This document shows, one piece after another, positions 5,575 to 9,688 of a DNA stretch of 9,688 nt; position 1 is the first letter of the stretch, and each line of letters opens with the position of its first letter. Source of the DNA: Oscillospiraceae bacterium (GTDB lineage Bacteria > Bacillota > Clostridia > Oscillospirales > Oscillospiraceae); contig JAFSFK010000124.1 in NCBI GenBank assembly GCA_017435245.1, forward strand, positions 1 to 9,688, given 5' to 3'. A model generated the notes under the pieces. It saw nothing but the letters and a program-made list of their open reading frames with translations, was not told the origin of the DNA and did no database searches. A program made the position numbers and the translations under genes.

Positions 5575-6413
5575 CAGCCGAAGATGATGAGGATGCCCAC
5601 CAGGATGCCGGTGATGGCGGAGAAGGCGGGGAGCTTGCTGCGGTACATGATGATGGCCTGGGGCAGGATCTCGCCGAAGACCACATACAGCATGGCGCCG
5701 CTGGCGAAGCCCAGGCTCAGACACAGGCCCAGGGCACCGATCTCGCCCAGCCAGAAGCCCAGCAGGGCGCCCAGCACCGTGGGAGCGCCGGACAGGGCCG
5801 TGACCACCACGGCCTTCCACTTGGTCATGCCGCCGCTGATGAGGGGAACGGACACGGCCATGCCCTCGGGGATGTTGTGCAGGCCGATGAGCACCGCCAG
5901 GGTCAGAGCCGCACGGCCCATAACAGCGTTGTTGCTGGCATAGGAGGCGCCGATGGTCATGCCCTCGGGAACGTTGTGCAGGGCGATGGCGCAGGCCATG
6001 ACCACACCGGCCACGAAGAGGGCCAGTTTGGAATCCTTGTGCTTGCGGTGCTGCTGGAAGTGGTCGGCGTGGATCAGCTCGTCCAGATCGTCGTGGGTCT
6101 GGGGGTGGTTGGCATCGACGTGGGGGACCTCGGGATTGGTTTTGCGGTCGATGAGCCAGTTGAGGAAGTAGATCACCGCCACGCCGATGGCGATGGAGCC
6201 GATGACCGTGTAGATGCTCACGCCGGTTCCGATGGCCTCGACCACCAGGTCGAAGCAGACCACACTGAGCATCACGCCGCCGGCGAAGCTCAGCAGGAGG
6301 CTCACGGTGCGGTTGGAATCCTTCTGAAGCAAAGCGCCGACGAGGCCGCCCAGGCCGGTGCCGACGACACCGGCGATGAAGGTGGTGAGGAATAAGGTTG
6401 CAAGAACGCCCAT
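5574..6413 (-). CDS. ZIP family divalent metal transporter (ZupT/GufA-like)
   Basis: A 279-residue membrane protein with about eight hydrophobic segments, the usual ZIP length. Two metal-site motifs are intact: HNVPEG (146-151) in TM4 and HNIPEG (179-184) in TM5. GEILP (248-252) occurs in a late TM. The loop before TM4 is His/Asp-rich (HVDANHPQTHDDLDELIHAD at 98-117, then HFQQHRKHK), a probable metal-sensing or binding loop. ZIP proteins generally bring Zn, Fe or Mn into the cytoplasm; specificity cannot be read here. ATG6413 has AAGGAG (6421-6426, minus strand) seven bases upstream. It is the first gene of a two-gene unit with the methyltransferase, and the neighbouring CDF gene encodes the opposite transport direction. 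The promoter is overlapped by short palindromes. Confidence 0.94.
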   Translation of the reverse strand: MGVLATLFLTTFIAGVVGTGLGGLVGALLQKDSNRTVSLLLSFAGGVMLSVVCFDLVVEAIGTGVSIYTVIGSIAIGVAVIYFLNWLIDRKTNPEVPHVDANHPQTHDDLDELIHADHFQQHRKHKDSKLALFVAGVVMACAIALHNVPEGMTIGASYASNNAVMGRAALTLAVLIGLHNIPEGMAVSVPLISGGMTKWKAVVVTALSGAPTVLGALLGFWLGEIGALGLCLSLGFASGAMLYVVFGEILPQAIIMYRSKLPAFSAITGILVGILIIFG

Positions 6414-6448
6414 AATGTCACTCCTTGGGGAATTTAGTCAATTATGGG

Positions 6449-6467
6449 GCTATGATAGCATAGGCTA
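6449..6467. promoter_or_regulatory. Overlapping short palindromes in the ZIP promoter (operator candidate)
   Basis: GCTAT-G-ATAGC (6449-6459) and TAGC-ATAG-GCTA (6456-6467) overlap each other. They cover the -10 box and the adjoining spacer of the ZIP promoter. A repressor bound here would block RNA polymerase. The sequence does not clearly match a textbook MntR, Fur or Zur box, so the regulator is unknown. Confidence 0.4.
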
Positions 6468-6480
6468 ATCGGGATTGCAA
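6452..6480 (-). promoter_or_regulatory. Promoter of the ZIP-methyltransferase unit
   Basis: On the minus strand TTGCAA (6475-6480), a 17-base spacer and TATCAT (6452-6457). The start codon is about 39 bases downstream of the -10. It sits just behind the terminator of the upstream TPR gene, so the ZIP unit is independently transcribed. Confidence 0.7.
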
Positions 6481-6490
6481 CTGCTGGGAT

Positions 6491-6526
6491 GGAAAAGAAA
6501 AGAACCGCCGGGGATTTCGGCAGTTC
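6491..6526 (-). terminator. Intrinsic terminator of the four-helix/TPR operon
   Basis: Minus-strand GAACTGCCG (6526-6518) pairs with CGGCGGTTC (6510-6502) with one G-U pair and a seven-base loop, followed by TTTTCTTTTCC. The stem overlaps the TGA stop of the TPR-like gene. Confidence 0.85.
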
Positions 6527-7202
6527 AGCGGAGCTGGTTTTTGATGCGACGTAGGAAGGCACGGGCTTCCCGGGTGGCTCCGGTGGACTCGATGTAGTTT
6601 TTTCGCTTCAGAAGGGCGGTGAGGGGGCCCTCGTAACCGGGACGGAGCATAGCGTTGGCAGCTTCGAATGCGGAGCGGGCGGCGGAGAGGTTACCGTCTT
6701 TTTGGCAGATGAGGATTTCTGTCAAAGACAGATAGAACAGGCATTTTTGGAAGGTGCGGCTGAATTCGTCCAGCTTTTGGGATTCTGTGTAAAGGCGGCG
6801 CAGCTCATCGGAGTAAGTGAACCCATTCAGGTGGAGCTGGCAGACCAGCATCCGGGAGGCCGCATCGGAGGCGTAGTCGGTTTTTCGCTCGGGAGGCATG
6901 GCATCCAGGGCGAGCCGGTAGTGGTCCTTTGCCTGGGCGTAGTCAGCGTGCCGTTCATAAAGGTCCGCCAGGTTGTTGTGGGAGCGCATTCGGTCCAGCC
7001 AGGTACCCTCCAGGGTAAGGCTGTATTCCAGCAGCTCCACGGCCATGGGGAAGCACCAGGTGGGCATGGCGGCTGCGGTGGTATAGCAGTGCTGGGGCCG
7101 CATTTTTTCCGGGGCACGGCGGAGGGCAGCTTTGAACTGCTCCAGCAGCTCGGGGGTGCACTTACCCATGGTGATGGCTTCTTCGATTTCGGAGAGTTTC
7201 AT
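6525..7202 (-). CDS. TPR-like repeat protein of unknown function
   Basis: A 225-residue, mostly helical protein. The best repeat is at residues 71-104 (RMRSHNNLADLYERHADYAQ followed by AKDHYRLALDAMP), which has the A-x-L-Y and A-x-x-x-Y-x-x-A-L spacing of a tetratricopeptide repeat. Weaker helical pairs lie on both sides, such as 153-185. TPR proteins serve as protein-binding scaffolds; the partner is unknown. The start was set at ATG7202, where GGAGA (7211-7215, minus strand) is well placed. The 42 residues the frame could add upstream are the out-of-frame image of the four-helix gene. ATG overlaps that gene's TGA (ATGA), so the two are translationally coupled and the four-helix protein is a plausible partner. 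Confidence 0.83.
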   Translation of the reverse strand: MKLSEIEEAITMGKCTPELLEQFKAALRRAPEKMRPQHCYTTAAAMPTWCFPMAVELLEYSLTLEGTWLDRMRSHNNLADLYERHADYAQAKDHYRLALDAMPPERKTDYASDAASRMLVCQLHLNGFTYSDELRRLYTESQKLDEFSRTFQKCLFYLSLTEILICQKDGNLSAARSAFEAANAMLRPGYEGPLTALLKRKNYIESTGATREARAFLRRIKNQLR

Positions 7203-7552
7203 TTTTGGTTCTCCTTTGCGGTACGGACGGAGGCAATCAGCAGACGGCGGATGTTGCCGCAGAGTTTTTCGGCGTAGGAATGAGTTTGTGTATCGATCCT
7301 GTGGGTTTTGAGCAGCAGTTTCAGCCAATAGCTGGTTTCGTTGGATTCTTTCAGTGCAATCTCCAGCTTGGAAATGAAATCCTTGCGGCTTTGGGCATAC
7401 TGGGCTTCGTGGATATTGGCCCCGATGGAGGTTCCGGCCCTGCCGAGCTGATCGGTCATATACGCACTCTTGGGGACAGTAATATGATCCACCAGATCCA
7501 TAATGACAGCGGCAAATTCAAGAGAAAGATCGAGAAGTTTGTTTTCAGACAT
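7199..7552 (-). CDS. Four-helix-bundle protein (S23/Avd-like family)
   Basis: A 117-residue protein of the 'four helix bundle' family (TIGR02436 type). That family includes proteins encoded in 23S rRNA intervening sequences and Avd-like accessory proteins of diversity-generating retroelements. Characteristic motifs are DQLGRAGTSIGANIHEA (about 34-50), SRKDFISKLEIALKE (55-69) and ETSYWLKLL (72-80). It probably forms homopentameric barrels and binds nucleic acid, as family members do; its role here is unknown. No reverse transcriptase or variable-repeat target is nearby, so this is not a visible DGR. I chose ATG7552 because AAGGAG (7563-7568, minus strand) is ten bases upstream, whereas the in-frame GTG7561 is too close to it. 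It is the first gene of a coupled pair with the TPR-like protein. Confidence 0.9.
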   Translation of the reverse strand: MSENKLLDLSLEFAAVIMDLVDHITVPKSAYMTDQLGRAGTSIGANIHEAQYAQSRKDFISKLEIALKESNETSYWLKLLLKTHRIDTQTHSYAEKLCGNIRRLLIASVRTAKENQK

Positions 7553-7575
7553 GGGGACCACACTCCTTTTCTGCT

Positions 7576-7604
7576 ATTATACAGTTGATCGGTATGGAAA
7601 GCAA
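7576..7604 (-). promoter_or_regulatory. Promoter of the four-helix/TPR operon
   Basis: On the minus strand TTGCTT (7599-7604), a 17-base spacer and TATAAT (7576-7581). The first four bases of the -35 (TTGC) are the outer end of the hairpin-array repeat at 7601-7777. The repeat boundary therefore supplies part of the promoter. Confidence 0.75.
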
Positions 7605-7777
7605 TGATATATTGCTGGCGCAATACGATATACGGCTAGCGCCGCATGATATACTTGCTGCGCAAGCATGATATAATATCCGTTCCCCTCATACGCATCA
7701 GCGTATATCATATGCGGAGCATATATCATACCCGGCAGGGTATATCATCCGTGACCGAAGGGAACGGATATCATTGC
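7601..7777. repeat. Symmetric hairpin-array element with terminal inverted repeats
   Basis: A 177-bp element bounded by a perfect 10-bp terminal inverted repeat (GCAATGATAT at 7601-7610, ATATCATTGC at 7768-7777). The left half has four copies of ATGATATA (7604, 7625 as ACGATATA, 7646, 7668), spaced 21, 21 and 22 bp. The right half has TATATCAT at 7704, 7722 and 7741 and GATATCAT at 7767. Between copies lie small perfect hairpins: ATTGC/GCAAT (7611-7624), CGGC/GCCG (7633-7644), CTTGC/GCAAG (7654-7666), ATACGC/GCGTAT (7691-7706), ATATGC/GCATAT (7710-7724) and ATACCC/GGGTAT (7728-7743). An inner 12-bp inverted repeat (7676-7687 with 7760-7771) encloses the right half. It encodes no protein. It resembles a MITE or dispersed palindromic repeat; no target duplication was seen. 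Confidence 0.88.
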
Positions 7778-7819
7778 ACCAAAAAAGAGCGCAGCCGAAG
7801 CTGCGCTCTTTTTTGGTGC
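7776..7819 (-). terminator. Terminator of tRNA-Leu, a perfect 20-bp fold-back
   Basis: 7776-7795 and 7800-7819 are exact reverse complements with a four-base loop (TTCG on the minus strand). As a minus-strand terminator, AAAAAAGAGCGCAGC pairs with GCTGCGCTCTTTTTT and ends in a T-run. The stem extends to include the last six tRNA bases (GCACCA) and TGGTGC beyond the T-run. Its far end overlaps the last two bases of the hairpin-array repeat. Confidence 0.92.
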
Positions 7820-7896
7820 GAGAGATGGGACTCGAACCCACACGGCGTAACCACACGCACCTCAAACGTGCTTGTCTACCATTCCAACACTCTCGC
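7814..7896 (-). tRNA. tRNA-Leu (anticodon GAG)
   Basis: An 83-nt class II tRNA. The acceptor stem is GCGAGAG/CTCTCGC (7896-7890 with 7824-7818). The discriminator A is at 7817 and CCA is encoded at 7816-7814. The anticodon stem is CACGT/GCGTG with loop TTGAGGT, giving GAG. A long variable arm (GGTTACGCC region) and the T-loop GGTTCGAGTCC support Leu. It is monocistronic, with a consensus promoter immediately upstream and a strong terminator downstream. Confidence 0.95.
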
Positions 7897-7908
7897 AAAT
7901 GCCTGTTC

Positions 7909-7937
7909 ATTATAATGCAGGGGAGGCGGTTTGTCAA
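7909..7937 (-). promoter_or_regulatory. Consensus promoter of tRNA-Leu
   Basis: On the minus strand TTGACA (7932-7937), exactly 17 bases, and TATAAT (7909-7914). All twelve hexamer positions match the sigma-A consensus. The expected start near 7902 is only a few bases before the tRNA 5' end at 7896. Confidence 0.93.
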
Positions 7938-8003
7938 CTGTTTTCTTTTGTGCCGAACTGCAAAAATATCGGCAGAATTTTGTTTGAAATCCTTCAAAAC
8001 TGG

Positions 8004-8032
8004 TTGACAAAGAAAAGAAGATGTGATACCAT
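8004..8032 (+). promoter_or_regulatory. Probable rpoB promoter
   Basis: TTGACA (8004-8009), a 17-base spacer and TACCAT (8027-8032), with an extended TGA before the -10. Transcription would start near 8039 and leave a leader of about 175 nt before rpoB. Confidence 0.7.
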
Positions 8033-8087
8033 GATAGTCCATACTGTGCCCGTATGTCCAGACGTGGTTTCCCATCCTTGTGGCATT

Positions 8088-8116
8088 ATGATAGCACAGA
8101 GGCGGACAGTTGTCAA
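8088..8116 (-). promoter_or_regulatory. Second minus-strand promoter inside the rpoB leader
   Basis: On the minus strand TTGACA (8111-8116), 17 bases, and TATCAT (8088-8093). It shares the GCCTC spacer block and ATAATG ending with the tRNA-Leu promoter, so it may be an older duplicate. It points towards tRNA-Leu and against the rpoB promoter. Its product could be a long tRNA-Leu precursor or an antisense leader RNA. Confidence 0.65.
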
Positions 8117-8185
8117 GTGGTGAGATACAAATTCATCAACTTTTGCAAACTGATCCGGGCGTATCAAATTAGCAACACATTATCC

Positions 8186-8199
8186 CGGCCTTCGGGCCG
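8186..8199 (+). other. UUCG hairpin just before the rpoB ribosome site
   Basis: CGGCC-TTCG-GGCCG forms a very stable tetraloop hairpin that ends five bases before the AAAGG ribosome site of rpoB. It has no T-run, so it is not a terminator. It could shield the leader or influence translation initiation. Confidence 0.7.
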
Positions 8200-8213
8200 T
8201 AAGAAAGGCAGTG

Positions 8214-9688
8214 ATGATCCACATGGCGAATAACCTGGTCCGTGACCAATTGTTCGGCAAAACCGTGCGTAAGTCCTACGCAAAGTACGAAGAGATCCTC
8301 GAAATGCCCAACATGCTCAAGATCCAGAAGGACTCCTATGAGTGGTTCCTGAAGGAGGGCCTGCGTGAGGTGTTCAAGGATGTCGGCTCCATCACCGACT
8401 TCTCCGGCAAGCTGGAGCTGAGCTTCCTGGATTTCTCCATGGATGAGAAGCCCAAGTACACCATCGAGGAGTGCAAGGAGCGGGACGCTACCTATGCCAA
8501 GCCCATCAAGGTCCGTGTGCGCCTGCGCAACACCGAAACCGATGAGATCAAAGAGCAGGAAATCTTCATGGGCGATTTCCCCATCATGACCAACGGCGGC
8601 ACCTTCGTCATCAACGGCGCAGAGCGTGTCATCGTTTCCCAGATCGTCCGTTCCCCCGGCATGTACTACGGTCATGAGGTGGACAAGGCCGATCAGCACA
8701 CCTACACCGCCACCGTCATTCCCTACCGGGGCGCCTGGCTGGAGTACGAAACGGACACCAACAACGTCTTCTGGGTCCGGATCGACAAGAACCGCAAGCT
8801 GCCTGTTACCTGCCTGATCCGTGCCATGGGCGTGATCTCCGACGAGCAGATCAAGGCCCTCTTCGGTGAGGATGAGCGCATCCTGGCCACTCTGGACAAG
8901 GACACCTGCAAGACCAAGGAGGAGTCCCTGCTGGAGATCTACCGCCGGCTCCGTCCCGGCGAGCCTCCCACGGTGGAAACTGCCACCGCCCATCTGGAGG
9001 GCCTGCTCTTCGATGCCCGCCGCTACGATGTGAGCGTGGTCGGCCGCTACAAGTTCAACAAGAAGATGGACATCTGGTCCCGTCTGAGCGGCCAGACTCC
9101 TGCCGAGCCCATCGTCGATCCCATGACCGGCGAGATCCTGGCCATGCCCGGCGAGGTCATCGACCGTGCCAAGGCCCACGAGATCTCCGAGCACGGCGTC
9201 AACGAGGCCCTGCTGCAGGTGGGCGACAAGGTCGTCAAGGTCTTCTCCAACGACATGGTCGATATGTCCAAGTTCGTTTCCTTCGATCCTGCCGAGTTCG
9301 GCATCAAGGAGAAGGTCCGCTTCTCCGTGCTGAAGGAGATGCTGGAGGAGGCCTCCGAGGCTGCTTCCTATGACTGGGAGGAGGCCATCAACGACCGTCG
9401 TGACGATCTGATCCCCAAGCACATCATCGTCGATGACATTCTTGCCTCCATCAATTACCTCAACTGCGTGGCCATGGGCGTGGGCACCCCCGACGACATC
9501 GACCACCTGGGTAACCGCCGTCTGCGTTGCGTGGGCGAGCTGCTGCAGAACCAGTTCCGCATCGGCTTCAGCCGTCTGGACCGGGTCATCCGGGAGCGCA
9601 TGACCGTTCAGGATCTGGACTCCGTCACCCCCCAGAGCCTCATCAACATCCGTCCCGTCACCGCCGTCATCAAGGAGTTCTTCGGCTC
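8214..9688 (+). CDS. rpoB: RNA polymerase beta subunit, N-terminal part (runs off window)
   Basis: The first ~491 codons of the beta subunit of RNA polymerase; the frame is still open at the window end. Clear family blocks are [20 protein letters not shown] (residues ~27-46), [15 protein letters not shown] then [18 protein letters not shown] (~121-153), and [20 protein letters not shown] (about 433-452). The final [16 protein letters not shown] lies directly before the first rifampicin-resistance cluster. I chose ATG8214 because AAAGG at 8204-8208 is five bases upstream. ATG8223 (MANNLVRD) is in frame, may be the conserved start, but has poor spacing. Codon choice is strongly biased to C- and G-ending codons, as expected for a highly expressed gene. 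It probably has its own promoter at 8004-8032 and a long leader; rpoC is expected beyond the edge. Confidence 0.97.
   Translation, partial: MIHMANNLVRDQLFGKTVRKSYAKYEEILEMPNMLKIQKDSYEWFLKEGLREVFKDVGSITDFSGKLELSFLDFSMDEKPKYTIEECKERDATYAKPIKVRVRLRNTETDEIKEQEIFMGDFPIMTNGGTFVINGAERVIVSQIVRSPGMYYGHEVDKADQHTYTATVIPYRGAWLEYETDTNNVFWVRIDKNRKLPVTCLIRAMGVISDEQIKALFGEDERILATLDKDTCKTKEESLLEIYRRLRPGEPPTVETATAHLEGLLFDARRYDVSVVGRYKFNKKMDIWSRLSGQTPAEPIVDPMTGEILAMPGEVIDRAKAHEISEHGVNEALLQVGDKVVKVFSNDMVDMSKFVSFDPAEFGIKEKVRFSVLKEMLEEASEAASYDWEEAINDRRDDLIPKHIIVDDILASINYLNCVAMGVGTPDDIDHLGNRRLRCVGELLQNQFRIGFSRLDRVIRERMTVQDLDSVTPQSLINIRPVTAVIKEFFG

Larger units (their letters stand above)
7897..8213. other. Gene-free region between tRNA-Leu and rpoB
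   Basis: About 317 bases with no convincing protein gene on either strand. It contains the tRNA-Leu promoter, a second minus-strand promoter, a plus-strand promoter probably serving rpoB, and a small hairpin just before rpoB. The open frames crossing it run into tRNA-Leu or lack ribosome sites. No rplL or other ribosomal protein gene precedes rpoB within the window. Confidence 0.75.

Noticed and set aside
5575..5820. 82-residue N-terminal extension of the methyltransferase
   Set aside because: It overlaps the ZIP coding sequence in another frame and has no methyltransferase features. The SAM-fold protein begins naturally at ATG5574.
5394..6395. 333-codon plus-strand open frame rich in Gly, Asp and His
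   Set aside because: It is the antisense image of the ZIP transporter gene with low-complexity composition and no ribosome site.
7203..7328. 42-residue N-terminal extension of the TPR-like protein
   Set aside because: It lies inside the four-helix gene in another frame. ATG7202 has a proper ribosome site.
7199..7552. Diversity-generating retroelement signalled by the Avd-like four-helix protein
   Set aside because: No reverse transcriptase, template repeat or variable C-type lectin gene is nearby. The family is broader than Avd.
7601..7777. Regular 21-22 bp spacing of ATGATATA suggested a tiny CRISPR-like array
   Set aside because: Units are only 8 bp, spacers are themselves hairpins, orientation flips in the middle, and no cas genes are present. 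A palindromic repeat element fits better.
7698..8075. 125-codon minus-strand frame starting downstream of the distal minus-strand promoter
   Set aside because: It reads straight through tRNA-Leu and its terminator, so it cannot be a real gene.
8169..9506. 445-codon open frame on the minus strand
   Set aside because: It is antisense to rpoB, whose plus-strand translation is unmistakable. The opposite frame is open because of biased GC-rich codons.

Overview
The window looks like chromosomal DNA from a fairly GC-rich Clostridia bacterium, most likely of the Oscillospiraceae/Ruminococcaceae type. The basis is the RpoB N-terminus, Firmicutes-style promoters (TTGACA/TATAAT, several with an extended TGn -10), purine-rich Shine-Dalgarno sites, and a typical Clostridia gene set (DegV, Cys-rich small domain protein, four-helix-bundle protein). 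This is a judgement by eye; no search was run.

Layout: (1) 1-815 is the 3' end of an rRNA operon in the order 23S, tRNA-Lys(CTT), tRNA-Glu(CTC), 5S, terminator. The tRNAs sit between 23S and 5S, and a long AT-rich palindrome lies in the spacer. (2) 856-1278 is a small orphan membrane protein, convergent with a Cys-rich small domain protein (1354-1614, minus) across a shared bidirectional terminator. A palindromic repeat (1687-1735) and an RluA-type pseudouridine synthase (minus) follow. (3) 2404-2464 holds back-to-back promoters for the synthase and for a DegV gene, which is directly followed by a small membrane-anchored protein. (4) 3759-4961 is a cation diffusion facilitator (CDF) gene with its own promoter and an in-frame TAG at codon 126 of an otherwise intact 381-codon frame. 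(5) 6413-4984 (minus) is a two-gene unit, a ZIP-family metal transporter overlapping a SAM-dependent methyltransferase by one base; a bidirectional terminator separates it from the CDF gene. (6) 7552-6525 (minus) is a four-helix-bundle protein coupled to a TPR-like protein. (7) 7601-7777 is a highly symmetric hairpin-array repeat with perfect terminal inverted repeats. (8) tRNA-Leu(GAG), minus, has a consensus promoter and a long fold-back terminator. (9) The rpoB leader carries promoters on both strands, and rpoB runs off the right edge.

The metal genes form the clearest functional theme. CDF proteins normally export divalent metals and ZIP proteins usually import them, so the two neighbours would act in opposite directions on metal balance. 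The CDF A-site pattern (NxxxD in TM2, DxxxD in TM5) resembles manganese-exporting MntE-type proteins. The two most unusual items are the amber codon in the CDF gene and the 177-bp hairpin array, whose left terminal repeat appears to supply part of the -35 box of the four-helix/TPR operon. I found no convincing new defence or biosynthetic system.
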